A DNA stretch of 64,000 bases from Gracilibacillus alcaliphilus (GCF_016909015.1 NZ_JAFBFA010000011.1:68567-132566); one strand, 5' to 3'. Shown: positions 27,053 to 35,555, numbered from the stretch's first letter. Made by a program: numbers and translations. The notes: a model not told the origin generated them from the letters alone.

Positions 27053-27068
27053 TCGTTAGCAGGTGACA

Positions 27069-27085
27069 TGTTAGATTATCTTACA
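27069..27085. promoter_or_regulatory. Orphan TnrA/GlnR box
   Basis: TGTTAGATTATCTTACA matches all fixed positions of the consensus TGTNANAWWWTMTNACA. It lies 17 bp past the YdhR-like stop and 76 bp beyond the gdhA stop, between two convergent genes, with no gene start nearby. Confidence 0.7.
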
Positions 27086-27100
27086 AACCAACCTACAAAA

Positions 27101-27139
27101 AGCTGTTGCACAATGTAACATGTACATTGTGCAACAGCT
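27101..27139. terminator. Bidirectional terminator between convergent genes
   Basis: AGCTGTTGCACAATGT pairs with ACATTGTGCAACAGCT, a perfect 16-bp stem with a 7-base loop. It separates the YdhR-like gene and gdhA. Related hairpins occur at 46625 and 47075. Confidence 0.85.
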
Positions 27140-27160
27140 CCTTTGGTTGGATTTATATCA

Positions 27161-28513
27161 TTAAATAACGCCTTGAGCGATCATAACATCTGCAACTTTA
27201 CGGAAACCAGCGATGTTAGCACCTACTACTAGGTTGCCGGGGTGACCGTATTTTTCAGCGTTGTCAACACTGTTTTTGTAGATGTTGGCCATAATATTTT
27301 GAAGTTTTTCGTCTACTTCTTCGAAGGTCCATGCAAGACGTGCACTGTTTTGAGCCATTTCTAGAGCAGAAACGGCTACTCCTCCTGCATTAGCGGCCTT
27401 GGCCGGACCGAATAGTACGCCGTTGTCTAAGAATACATCGATCGCGTCTAAAGTTGACGGCATATTAGCTCCTTCGCCGACAGCTTTTACGCCATTAGAT
27501 ACTAATGTCTTGGCTGCTTCTTCGTTTAATTCATTTTGTGTGGCGCAAGGTAAGGCAATATCACAAGGAATCGACCAGATTCCGCCGTCTTCTGTCTTGA
27601 ATTCTGCCTCAGGGTGTTCATTTACATATTCTTTAATACGTTTGCGCTCTACTTCTTTAAGACGTTTCACTGTCTCTAGGTTAATACCATTTTTATCATA
27701 AATATAACCGTTGGAATCACTGCAAGCAACGACTTTGGCACCTAGTTCAGTGGCCTTTTCAATAGCATAGATAGACACGTTGCCTGATCCAGATACTACA
27801 ACTGTTTTACCTTCAAAGCTGTCATTTTGGTCTTTAAGCATTTCATTCACGAAATACACTGTACCATAACCAGTAGCTTCTGTACGAGTTAAACTGCCGC
27901 CGAAATCAAGGCCTTTACCAGTTAATACACCTGCTTCGTAGCCACCGCGCATTTTCTTATATTGTCCGAATAAATAACCTATTTCACGAGCGCCTACACC
28001 GATATCCCCAGCTGGTACATCTGTGTCAGGGCCGATATGTTTAGATAATTCGCTCATAAAGCTTTGGCAGAAACGCATAATTTCGTTGTCTGATTTTCCT
28101 TTAGGATCAAAATCAGAACCACCTTTACCGCCGCCAATAGGCTGACCGGTTAAAGAATTTTTGAAAATTTGTTCAAAACCTAAGAATTTAATAATACTTG
28201 CATTAACAGACGGGTGGAAACGAAGTCCACCTTTATATGGTCCGATTGCGCTGTTAAATTGTACACGGAACCCACGGTTTACACGAACTTTTCCTTCATC
28301 ATCTACCCAAGGAACGCGGAAAGAAATAATTCGTTCTGGTTCTACCATTCTTTCTAAGATATTATGTTCTATATAAACAGGATCTTGTTCAAAAATTGGT
28401 ACTAAAGAGTCAAAAATCTCTTTTACTGCTTGATGAAATTCTGTTTCGCCGGGATTACGTTTTTTAACTATTTCAAAGACGTCATTTACATATTGTTTTG
28501 CAGAAGTAGTCAT
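27161..28513 (-). CDS. gdhA: NADP-dependent glutamate dehydrogenase
   Basis: 450-residue hexameric-type enzyme that forms glutamate from 2-oxoglutarate and ammonium. Visible motifs are YKGGLRFHPSV, GQPIGGGKGGSDFDPKGKSD with the catalytic Lys, DVPAGDIGVG, the Rossmann motif VVSGSGNVS and GEGANMPS. Length and motifs match the anabolic NADP enzymes rather than the shorter RocG/GudB type. The leader carries a short copy of the dispersed repeat and two TnrA-like boxes. ATG 28513 follows GGGAGAG. Confidence 0.94.
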   Translation of the reverse strand: MTTSAKQYVNDVFEIVKKRNPGETEFHQAVKEIFDSLVPIFEQDPVYIEHNILERMVEPERIISFRVPWVDDEGKVRVNRGFRVQFNSAIGPYKGGLRFHPSVNASIIKFLGFEQIFKNSLTGQPIGGGKGGSDFDPKGKSDNEIMRFCQSFMSELSKHIGPDTDVPAGDIGVGAREIGYLFGQYKKMRGGYEAGVLTGKGLDFGGSLTRTEATGYGTVYFVNEMLKDQNDSFEGKTVVVSGSGNVSIYAIEKATELGAKVVACSDSNGYIYDKNGINLETVKRLKEVERKRIKEYVNEHPEAEFKTEDGGIWSIPCDIALPCATQNELNEEAAKTLVSNGVKAVGEGANMPSTLDAIDVFLDNGVLFGPAKAANAGGVAVSALEMAQNSARLAWTFEEVDEKLQNIMANIYKNSVDNAEKYGHPGNLVVGANIAGFRKVADVMIAQGVI

Positions 28514-28555
28514 ATTATAATTGCTCTCTCCCTGTTGTATTATTTTTTGTTAGAA

Positions 28556-28606
28556 GTTGTTCAAAAAGTTCAATAAAAATGATATATCGAACTTTTTGAA
28601 CACTCA
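28556..28606. repeat. Dispersed repeat, short derivative R4 in the gdhA leader
   Basis: GTTCAAAAAGTTC and GAACTTTTTGAAC form a perfect 13-bp inverted repeat with a 17-19 base centre that keeps AATAAAAATGA of the long copies. The whole interior is missing. It is transcribed in the gdhA 5' UTR, where it would make a stable hairpin. Confidence 0.75.
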
Positions 28607-28647
28607 CTTATATATTAAGCATAAGCGTGACACCGAAAAATAAAGGT

Positions 28648-28687
28648 TGTCAGATTATCTTCAATTGTATTGTCAGATAATCTCCGT
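28648..28687. promoter_or_regulatory. Two imperfect TnrA/GlnR-like boxes upstream of gdhA
   Basis: TGTCAGATTATCTTCAA (28648-28664) and TGTCAGATAATCTCCGT (28671-28687) each have one perfect half-site of TGTNANAWWWTMTNACA and a degenerate second half. They lie 23 bp apart, about 135-175 bp before gdhA. They suggest nitrogen control of the anabolic dehydrogenase. Confidence 0.5.
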
Positions 28688-28769
28688 TACTGCTAATTCT
28701 ATAATATTCAATCGTTCTTAACAATGCTTATATTAGATACAATTAATCTCGTTATGAGATAAATGGGAA

Positions 28770-30026
28770 TTATATGTTAAGTTTTTTGTCGGAAGGAACG
28801 AAGTGTAGGATAACTAATCCAGCAATAAACAGCCCGATTAAGCTTAATATCCCTGCGTTGGATTTACCGGTGATTTGTGCTGTTACTGCTAGTAATAACG
28901 GACCGCTTACAGAGGCGAATTTTCCGAAAATATTGTAAAAGCCAAAAAATTCGTTAGAGTTTTGTTTAGGAATTAATTTAGCGAAATAAGATCTGCTTAA
29001 TGCCTGAATCCCGCCTTGAGAAGAGGCTACCAACATAGCCAAAATCCAAAAATCAAGGGCAGTCTGCAGGAAATAACCATAGGCACAGATGATGATATAC
29101 ACGAAAATTCCAATGTTTAACATGAATTTGGCAGAATAACGCTCTGCCAGTTTTCCGTACAATACCGAGAAGGGGGCGGCGACGATTTGAGTGGCCAGCA
29201 GAACGATTAATAAAGTAGTGGCAGTTAAACCGACATCTGTTCCGTAAGCCGTAGACATGGAAATAATCGTTCCCACTCCATCAATATAAAAGAAGTAGGC
29301 GAGCAAAAAGATACTAACGTATTTATACTGTTTAATATGTTTCAGAGTGTGCCATAGACGTTTGAAACTTTGGCGGATGGGCTGTGAATCACGAGGAAGA
29401 TAATGTACTTGTCTAACGTGTTTCATCAACGGCAGAGCGAAAACTCCCCACCATAAACAGGTAATCAAAAAAGCGATTTTACTGGCTGTTACGCTGGAAA
29501 TAGGAAGGATTGCTTGTTGAGCCAATAAAATAATGGTAATGCTTAAAACAAATGGTATGGCACTTCCGATATAACCAAGTCCATATCCTCTGGAAGATAC
29601 ATCATTCATTCGTTTATCATCGGTGACATCCACAAGAAAGGCGTCGTAAAACAAGTTTGCTCCCGTAGATCCAAGGGAAGCTAACGTGAAGAAAATCAGT
29701 AATAACAGCCATTCACCCTCAGGTACAAAAATGAGCGCAAAAGTAGAAAAAATCCCTAAGCCCATAAAGCTGATAAAGAACTTCTTCTTTAGTCCTTGAT
29801 AGTCCGCAATCGTACCTAAAACAGGCCCTATCATCGCCAGGATAAATGTGAATATAGCGATTGTATAACCGAGATAAGCAGTAGAATCCACACTGGAAAT
29901 CCCTGCTTCACTGGCCTGTGCTTTATAATAGATAGGGAAAATGGCTGTAGTAACGATAACAGAAAATGCCGAACTTCCCCAGTCATAGAACATCCAACTT
30001 TTTTCACGTACACTGAACGATTTCAT
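28770..30026 (-). CDS. MFS transporter, UMF1 family
   Basis: 418-residue carrier with about 12 membrane helices. The opening MKSFSVREKSWMFYDWGSSAFSVIV with WMFYDWGSSAF, the LPRDS loop between the two halves and SQGGIQALSRSYFAKLIP are typical of the UMF1/Atg22-like family. The substrate is unknown; relatives are suggested to export metabolites. It stands alone, oriented away from the plus-strand gene at 30142. Confidence 0.88.
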   Translation of the reverse strand: MKSFSVREKSWMFYDWGSSAFSVIVTTAIFPIYYKAQASEAGISSVDSTAYLGYTIAIFTFILAMIGPVLGTIADYQGLKKKFFISFMGLGIFSTFALIFVPEGEWLLLLIFFTLASLGSTGANLFYDAFLVDVTDDKRMNDVSSRGYGLGYIGSAIPFVLSITIILLAQQAILPISSVTASKIAFLITCLWWGVFALPLMKHVRQVHYLPRDSQPIRQSFKRLWHTLKHIKQYKYVSIFLLAYFFYIDGVGTIISMSTAYGTDVGLTATTLLIVLLATQIVAAPFSVLYGKLAERYSAKFMLNIGIFVYIIICAYGYFLQTALDFWILAMLVASSQGGIQALSRSYFAKLIPKQNSNEFFGFYNIFGKFASVSGPLLLAVTAQITGKSNAGILSLIGLFIAGLVILHFVPSDKKLNI

Positions 30027-30141
30027 CCAATCCCTCCCTTATTTCTATTGTACTTCTTTGGCTGTGAAAAGATAGAGAAAGTTTATTTTTCTTGGAATAG
30101 GGTAAATTATAGTTAACACTTTAAAAGGGAAGTGAATCATT

Positions 30142-30507
30142 ATGTATAAATCAGTTCAAGCTTTCTTTAAATCAGAAAATGATGCAGAAAAAGCAAGGGC
30201 GGCTCTAAATGGTCTCAAAACTAACCATATCTTGGTAGATACGCTTCCGGAGGATTCAGAAACATTGTTATTAAGTCCATTAGGATATACGCGTGATGCT
30301 TCTTCAAGCATAGGTCCGATGGGGACAGCTGGTCCAGCTTCAGGTGGCATCCTGCCTGTCTTTGATCGGATTAGTGAAGAAACTGATGATGAAGAGCCGC
30401 GGGGCTATATGGTTGATTTTGAGGTGGATGAGGAAGATTTTCAAGAAGCATTGAGGGTTTTGATGGAAAATGATGGGTATGTGAATAGGAATAGGTTTGG
30501 AAGTTAA
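30142..30507 (+). CDS. Hypothetical protein
   Basis: I do not recognise this 121-residue acidic protein. It has a ferredoxin-like rhythm: an N-terminal strand-helix (YKSVQAFFKSENDAEKARAALNGL), a central Gly/Pro/Ser loop (SIGPMGTAGPASGGILP) and an acidic strand-helix end (GYMVDFEVDEEDFQEALRVL). The two halves look like related half-modules around a flexible loop. There is no membrane segment. A clear ribosome binding site (AAGGGAAGTG) precedes ATG 30142. It is monocistronic. Confidence 0.75.
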   Translation: MYKSVQAFFKSENDAEKARAALNGLKTNHILVDTLPEDSETLLLSPLGYTRDASSSIGPMGTAGPASGGILPVFDRISEETDDEEPRGYMVDFEVDEEDFQEALRVLMENDGYVNRNRFGS

Positions 30508-30660
30508 ATAATCAGTTATCTGAGTCTTTGTCAGATGGAAAGGGATACTGATATGGAGAATTTATGAAAAGGACTACCATGGGGACTAGGTGATTGGTAG
30601 TCCTTTGCTTGTTTTAGTGGTTGGTAGTGTATATCGACTTGTGACCGCAGAAAACGGATG

Positions 30661-30924
30661 TTACCAAAAGAAAAATGGCAAAAAGGCTATCGAGGCGATG
30701 GCACCTAATGCAATGCCTAATCCAAATCCACTTCCAAACCCAAAGCCGCCATAACCATAGTAACCTTGACCATATCCTCCTAAGTTTCGAGGTGAACCGA
30801 GAGGATCGATAAAGACTCTAGAACGGTTGACATGCTTAATAACACCTCGATGAACTTCACCGCTGCGTGTAACTATCTTTACAGGGTGCCCGATGTGTTG
30901 TTTACAGAATTCATAATGGGACAT
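30661..30924 (-). CDS. Small Gly/Tyr/Phe-rich membrane-associated protein
   Basis: 87 residues from ATG 30924, which has an AAAGGAG site. A longer frame to 31119 runs into a repeat and lacks a start signal. The N-terminal half (HIGHPVKIVTRSGEVHRGVI) looks like an Sm/LSm-like beta segment. It is followed by a Gly/Tyr-rich stretch (GGYGQGYYGYGGFGFGSGFG) and a hydrophobic C-terminus ending FLPFFFW. The composition recalls spore-coat or surface-associated small proteins, but I cannot assign a function. Confidence 0.65.
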   Translation of the reverse strand: MSHYEFCKQHIGHPVKIVTRSGEVHRGVIKHVNRSRVFIDPLGSPRNLGGYGQGYYGYGGFGFGSGFGLGIALGAIASIAFLPFFFW

Positions 30925-31037
30925 AACTGGACAACTCCTTTCCTTTGTCTCTCCTGATATGTGTATGACAGACATGGAGAGGCGCTTGGATATTTGTTTA
31001 GCCTTATAGTAAAATAGTGGAATGCCCCTATCTATAA

Positions 31038-31394
31038 GAAGTTGTTCAAAAAGCCCAATAAAAATGCCGCATCGAATGTCTGCGTTGGCAATAGGGGAAC
31101 TTCTACTAAAACTATCCACATCATGTGGACAACGCAGAAGTCAACACCTCCTGTGCAAGTCCGCTACTCACGTATTAAAGGCATATGCTCCGGTCCTTGG
31201 AAAAGGAGATCGCTTTTCCGGCGTACAAGATCGTCTCCTTGAAAAAGAAAATCACTTTTTCTACGTGTAAGCCCATTTGCTCAAACCGGTGCCGCCTTGA
31301 ACTTTCGACGTATAGGACGAACTAGTATCGAGGTTGCAACACGATGTTGCAAACTTAACCGATGATGGTCCTTTTTATCGACCTTTTTGAAGAC
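31038..31394 (+). repeat. Dispersed palindromic repeat, copy R3 (longest)
   Basis: Runs from AGTTGTTCAAAAAGCCCAAT to TTTTTATCGACCTTTTTGAAG. Compared with R2 it holds an extra internal segment of about 110 bp that contains smaller hairpins (AAAAGGAGATCGCTTTTCC and GAAAAAGAAAATCACTTTTTC). Together with R1 it shows that copies differ by internal insertions and deletions. It ends 4 bp before the stop of the next minus-strand gene. Confidence 0.82.
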
Positions 31395-31397
31395 ATT

Positions 31398-32213
31398 TTA
31401 TAATCCAACTTGCTGCAAGATGTCCTGATTTGCTATTTGAATGAGTTCTCCGGTGGATAACGTTTTTTCTTCCATAAAACGATGGATCAAATGGAAACCA
31501 ATGACATAACCAATATTTTTAGGTGTCCCACGCCGTCCGTACATAATGATATTATGCTGTGGGTGGTCTCTTGTTAATTCTTGAGTTGGACTGATCCATT
31601 TTTGCCACAGTCGTTGAAATTCGTTATCGCTTAGGACAGTCAAACGTTTATTGCCATAAGTTTCCCCAAGATATTTCCTAACTAACCACTCGGCAATTCC
31701 CTCCAAGATAACCGCATCCAGAACGGTATATTCACTTTCCTTTTTCGAAAAATGATTCAATCGGCAGATATGGCTGTATTCATGGATGATGAGTGCTAGG
31801 ATTTCGCCATTGGAGGCCTCTTTTTGCAAGAACAGCAATAATTTGTCAGGGTAGCTTAACCCTGCGTTGCTGTTATACCATTGTTTGAACTCCTTGGCTT
31901 CTTCGTTAGAGGGGAGGATAAATACATCGGTATCAGGTCCTGACCACATCTGTTGGCATTTTACAAGTGCCTTCTGCACTTTTTGATGGAACGGTTGTTT
32001 TAACCACTCTACAATTTGGTCTGTCTCGGTATGAGGGGCAAACATCCCGTGATTTAACAAATGTTGTTGGATAGCGGCAGCATCTCCAGAGGTAAAATAA
32101 GGAACTAAACGTTCGCAAATAATACGTTGCTGTAACAAAATATCATCTTGTTTATCTTTTTTTCTTTGATCCATCCATTCCATTAACCATTTATTGGTTG
32201 AATGAATTCGCAT
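31398..32213 (-). CDS. DUF2268 putative zinc metalloprotease (YjaZ-like)
   Basis: 271-residue protein with the zinc-binding signature HEYSH in LALIIHEYSHICRLNHF and a later glutamate in LEGIAEWLVRKYLGE, as in the DUF2268 family of predicted Zn-dependent proteases (YjaZ of Bacillus). There is no signal peptide at the chosen start, unlike lipoprotein members, so it would be cytoplasmic. The ribosome binding site is weak (GGGAAAAA). Its target is unknown. Confidence 0.82.
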   Translation of the reverse strand: MRIHSTNKWLMEWMDQRKKDKQDDILLQQRIICERLVPYFTSGDAAAIQQHLLNHGMFAPHTETDQIVEWLKQPFHQKVQKALVKCQQMWSGPDTDVFILPSNEEAKEFKQWYNSNAGLSYPDKLLLFLQKEASNGEILALIIHEYSHICRLNHFSKKESEYTVLDAVILEGIAEWLVRKYLGETYGNKRLTVLSDNEFQRLWQKWISPTQELTRDHPQHNIIMYGRRGTPKNIGYVIGFHLIHRFMEEKTLSTGELIQIANQDILQQVGL

Positions 32214-32354
32214 ATTTTTTTCCCTCTTTTCCTTATTATGCGTGTGTGATTGTAGTTTAAATTATCAATGAATTGTAGTATGATTAACTATTAGTAAGTA
32301 GTATTTTATTCGTTGTATATAATGTATACACAACATCTAAAGAAGGTGAAGGAA

Positions 32355-32852
32355 TTGAAGCAAAAGGAAATCGAATTATTGAAATTGTTAGAGAAAAATG
32401 GACGAATTGATAACGATACGATTAGTAAAATGTTAGATTTAGAAGTTGCACAAGTGGAAGAAATGATTGAACGCTTAGAAAAAGAACATGTAATTATTGG
32501 TTACTCCACTTTAGTCGATTGGTCTAATGTCTATGATGATGAAGGTGTTGCAGCTTTAATCGATGTAAAAGTAACCCCTGTACGCGGTTTAGGTTTTGAT
32601 AAAATTGCTTCCCGTATTTACCGCTTCCCTGAGGTGAAGGCTGTTTATTTAATGTCAGGTTCTTATGATTTAAGTGTTTCTGTTGAAGGAAAAACGATGA
32701 TGGAAGTCAGTCGTTTTGTGTCAGAGAAACTGTCTACTTTAGATACGGTATTATCCACCACTACTCACTTTATTTTAAAGAAATATAAGCATGACGGTAT
32801 TATTTTCGATGATGGCGATGACAAAGATAAACGAATTATGGTGAGTCCATGA
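32355..32852 (+). CDS. alaR: Lrp/AsnC-family regulator AlaR
   Basis: About 165 residues: an N-terminal winged HTH (IELLKLLEKNGRIDNDTISKM) and a C-terminal RAM effector domain (GVAALIDVKVTPVRGLGFDK, AVYLMSGSYDLSVSVEG). The 4-bp overlap with a class I aminotransferase gene reproduces the Bacillus alaR-alaT (yugG-yugH) pair, where AlaR activates alaT for alanine synthesis. TTG 32355 is best spaced from GAAGGTG; ATG 32322 is an alternative start. Confidence 0.8.
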   Translation: MKQKEIELLKLLEKNGRIDNDTISKMLDLEVAQVEEMIERLEKEHVIIGYSTLVDWSNVYDDEGVAALIDVKVTPVRGLGFDKIASRIYRFPEVKAVYLMSGSYDLSVSVEGKTMMEVSRFVSEKLSTLDTVLSTTTHFILKKYKHDGIIFDDGDDKDKRIMVSP

Positions 32853-34015
32853 GTTCTGAATTTTTAGCGCAGCATGTGGAGGCATTGAAGCCGTCCGGAA
32901 TTCGTAAGTTCTTTGATCTCGCATCGAAAATGGATAATGTCATTTCTCTAGGAGTAGGGGAACCTGATTTTGTTACACCGTGGAATGTGATTGAAGCAAG
33001 TTATCACTCATTAGAACAGGGTTATACCGCATATACAGCAAATGCTGGATTGATTGAATTAAGAGAAGAGATCAGCCACTATCTACAGGAAACATTCTCT
33101 CTCCATTATCATCCAGAAACACAAATTCTTGTAACGGTAGGTGCCAGCCAGGCGATTGACCTGTCATTACGAGCTATTTTGAACCCGGGAGAAGAAGTAA
33201 TTGTTGTAGAGCCGTGTTTTGTATCTTACGGCCCAGCTGTATCATTGGCAGGTGGAGTGCCGGTCTCTGTCAGTGCTACACCAGAAAATGAATTCAAGAT
33301 AACACCGGAACAGATTGAAGCAGCAATAACCCCTCGTACCAAGGCGATTATTCTCTGCAGTCCGAATAATCCAACCGGGGCCGTTCTAAGCAAAAAAGAC
33401 TTGGAAGGTATTGCTGAGGTTGTGCAGAGACATAATCTGATGGTATTATCGGACGAAATCTATGCAGAATTAGCCTATGATGAAATAGCTTCCAGTATTG
33501 CTGTACTGGAAGGGATGGATAAGCATACAATTGTTATCTCTGGGTTTTCGAAGTCATTTGCGATGACAGGCTGGCGTTTAGGATATGTGGCTGCACCGGC
33601 TGAACTGATTGCCGCCATGACGAAGATTCATCAGTATACGATCATGTCTGCTCCGACCATGGCACAACACGGTGCACTGGAAGCCTTGCGAAATGGCAAT
33701 GACAGTGTCATAGAAATGAGAGAAAGCTACCGTCAGCGCCGGAATTTTGTGGTGAAGGCATTAAATGAAATGGGTTTAACTTGCCATTTACCTGGAGGGG
33801 CTTTCTATGTATTCCCATCAATTAAAGCGACGGGAATGCTGTCAGAAGAATTTGCTCAGAGGCTGTTGGAAGAACAACGAGTAGCTGTTGTTCCAGGCCA
33901 TGTCTTTGGGGAGAGTGGAGAAGGCTATATCCGCTGTTCCTATGCTGCTTCGATTAAGCAATTGAAAGAAGCGATGGACAGGCTGGCGCGGTTTGTAACA
34001 GAACATCGGCTATAA
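32849..34015 (+). CDS. alaT: Alanine aminotransferase AlaT (class I/II)
   Basis: 388-residue PLP enzyme. SPNNPTGAV, SDEIYAEL and the Schiff-base lysine in SGFSKSFAMTGWRLGY are present, with the late Arg in GYIRCSYAAS. Sequence and coupling to the Lrp-type gene match YugH/AlaT, which makes alanine from pyruvate and glutamate. It overlaps alaR by ATGA. A strong terminator follows at 34150. Confidence 0.82.
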   Translation: MSSEFLAQHVEALKPSGIRKFFDLASKMDNVISLGVGEPDFVTPWNVIEASYHSLEQGYTAYTANAGLIELREEISHYLQETFSLHYHPETQILVTVGASQAIDLSLRAILNPGEEVIVVEPCFVSYGPAVSLAGGVPVSVSATPENEFKITPEQIEAAITPRTKAIILCSPNNPTGAVLSKKDLEGIAEVVQRHNLMVLSDEIYAELAYDEIASSIAVLEGMDKHTIVISGFSKSFAMTGWRLGYVAAPAELIAAMTKIHQYTIMSAPTMAQHGALEALRNGNDSVIEMRESYRQRRNFVVKALNEMGLTCHLPGGAFYVFPSIKATGMLSEEFAQRLLEEQRVAVVPGHVFGESGEGYIRCSYAASIKQLKEAMDRLARFVTEHRL

Positions 34016-34149
34016 CTAAGGCAGCCGTCAGTGGGAACCCTGTCATTCATAGATAAGTCAGGCTGGCAGGATAATTACATCTTCGAGACGTCTTGAAGTA
34101 CAGGTGGCGAACTATTGCATCAGTATAAAGAAATTCCTTTATGAAATAG

Positions 34150-34180
34150 AAAGGAGCTGCCAGCATAAGGCAGCTCCTTT
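34150..34180. terminator. Terminator after alaT
   Basis: AAAGGAGCTGCC, a 7-base loop and GGCAGCTCCTTT are followed by TTTAAAT. It lies between convergent alaT and the HesB-like gene and is likely to serve both directions. The 134 bp between alaT and this hairpin hold nothing recognisable. Confidence 0.88.
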
Positions 34181-34213
34181 TTAAATGGAAGTATATCTGC
34201 GACCAGAAATAAG

Positions 34214-34501
34214 TTACTTAATAATATATTCTATTTCATCAAATTTGCGTGAATATTTAATGTGGAAATCTTTATTATCAAAGTACCATAGATCTGAATC
34301 CTCAACAAAGAACGTAATCCCTTCGTCTGTCACTTCTGCACCGGGGTTATTAGGGGTGTTTTTTTCTAAGGCTAGTGAAAAGCCTTTATGAACACCGCCA
34401 AATCCGCCGTAACGGGCAAAGAAGCGAACGGCTTCACCCTCTGTCAGATGCAGTTCTTCGATAAACCACTTGGCAGCAGGTTTTGTAATAGACATCTTCA
34501 T
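34214..34501 (-). CDS. HesB/IscA-like protein (YneR family)
   Basis: 95 residues, a small HesB-like beta fold: TKPAAKWFIEELHLTEGEAVRFFARYGG, GFSLALEK, ITFFVEDSDLWYF. It lacks the cysteines needed for Fe-S binding in IscA, as is typical of the YneR/YfhF group, so scaffold activity is doubtful. An ATG two codons later is an alternative start. It is monocistronic, convergent with alaT. Confidence 0.82.
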   Translation of the reverse strand: MKMSITKPAAKWFIEELHLTEGEAVRFFARYGGFGGVHKGFSLALEKNTPNNPGAEVTDEGITFFVEDSDLWYFDNKDFHIKYSRKFDEIEYIIK

Positions 34502-34615
34502 ATCCTAAATCCCCTTTTTTGAACATCCTCTTATATATTCTATCATAACGAATTCATGTAAGTTAAGCCAGCTCTAGAATAAAAGCAACAATAAATCGTC
34601 AATAACAAAAATACA

Positions 34616-34632
34616 TGTTAGATAATATGACA
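34616..34632 (+). promoter_or_regulatory. TnrA box upstream of tnrA
   Basis: TGTTAGATAATATGACA matches every fixed position of TGTNANAWWWTMTNACA. A TATAAT lies at 34662-34667, so the box centre is about 49 bp before the predicted transcription start, the distance used at TnrA-activated promoters. Positive autoregulation is therefore expected. Confidence 0.85.
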
Positions 34633-34712
34633 TCACTATGGAATATATTGCTCTGTTTGTGTATAATTTAAGTTAAGTAAATTAACATCAAATGGGATGG
34701 GTGAGCTGCATA

Positions 34713-35033
34713 ATGGCAGAACAAGCTTCTTATAAATATAGAAAAGTTATTACGATAGGAATAGTCAGTGAATTAACAGGCTTATCAGAAAGACAAATTC
34801 GTTATTATGAGGAACGAAAACTCGTATTTCCGGAGAGATCAGTAACAGGGAATCGAAAATATTCGTTTGAAGATGTAGAATTATTAATCGATATTGCAAC
34901 GAAGCGCGAGGAAGGTGTTCAAACCTATGAAATTAGGCAGGATATGATTCGTGCGAAAAAGAAACAAAAGCTGCGGAGTCCATTATTAAGAGGTGAAATC
35001 AACGCACGTTTTGGAATTCAAAAAGATAGGTGA
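34713..35033 (+). CDS. tnrA: Nitrogen regulator TnrA (MerR family)
   Basis: About 106 residues from ATG 34713. The MerR-type HTH IGIVSELTGLSERQIRYYEE is nearly the Bacillus TnrA sequence, and the short C-terminus ending INARFGIQKDR corresponds to the glutamine-synthetase-binding tail of TnrA rather than the longer GlnR tail. TnrA controls nitrogen genes during limitation and is sequestered by feedback-inhibited glutamine synthetase. The start is supported by GGGTGAG with 7-bp spacing and by the homologous N-terminus. It stands alone. Confidence 0.9.
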   Translation: MAEQASYKYRKVITIGIVSELTGLSERQIRYYEERKLVFPERSVTGNRKYSFEDVELLIDIATKREEGVQTYEIRQDMIRAKKKQKLRSPLLRGEINARFGIQKDR

Positions 35034-35073
35034 AAAGACGAGAAACCTACTGAAAATCCAGTTTCTCGTCTTT
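35034..35073. terminator. Terminator after tnrA
   Basis: AAAGACGAGAAAC pairs with GTTTCTCGTCTTT across a 14-base loop. It lies at the tnrA stop and overlaps the end of the convergent small gene, so it may act both ways. Confidence 0.8.
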
Positions 35074-35271
35074 CTGAAGAGGTCTATACCTTAAGAATTT
35101 TAATGCATAATCTTTGTCAAATTCCAAACAAAAATGTTCATAGTCATGCACGATCTCACTGATAGGTTTTTGATATAAGTCAGTATTGCCTCTCTCTACA
35201 ATACCTTGAGCCATTAATTGTTCAATCAGATATACTTTTTGCAGTTCGACTGCTTCTCTTAAAAATGCCAT
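35047..35271 (-). CDS. Small helical protein, FbpA-like
   Basis: 74 residues with an excellent AAGGAGGTG ribosome binding site. LREAVELQKVYLIEQLMAQG followed by LYQKPISEIVHDYEHF resembles the short helical hairpin of Fur-regulated basic protein A, though this protein is acidic rather than basic. The assignment is tentative. No Fur box is visible upstream. It is convergent with tnrA. Confidence 0.6.
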   Translation of the reverse strand: MAFLREAVELQKVYLIEQLMAQGIVERGNTDLYQKPISEIVHDYEHFCLEFDKDYALKFLRYRPLQKDEKLDFQ

Positions 35272-35532
35272 TTAGTAACACCTCCTTCAGTTCTCTGTGA
35301 TGTTGCCGTCATGTAACTTAGCCTCTGTCGTGAAAAATGTATGGTTTAGTAGTGTACGTATGTTAAGCATGTGCTTTTTTTGTTGGGAGCTTGCGTTCTG
35401 TATAGATGGCTAATGAAACGAATTAGTGTGCGAACGCCAGATATTCCTGCCGGTTTTTTTGCAGCAAAAGGAAGATCTTAGGGTGATTGCCATTGTCATA
35501 AAAGTATTTCCATATTTGTTATATGTTATACA

Positions 35533-35555
35533 TGGATATTCCATGTGAATATCCA
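35533..35555. promoter_or_regulatory. Inverted repeat of unknown role
   Basis: TGGATATTC and GAATATCCA form a perfect 9-bp inverted repeat with a 5-base centre in the 500-bp gap 35272-35770. It could be an operator or RNA hairpin. No owner gene is clear. Confidence 0.4.

Noticed and set aside
30925..31119. N-terminal extension of the Gly/Tyr-rich small protein
   Set aside because: The extension reads into the dispersed repeat, while a good ribosome binding site marks ATG 30924.
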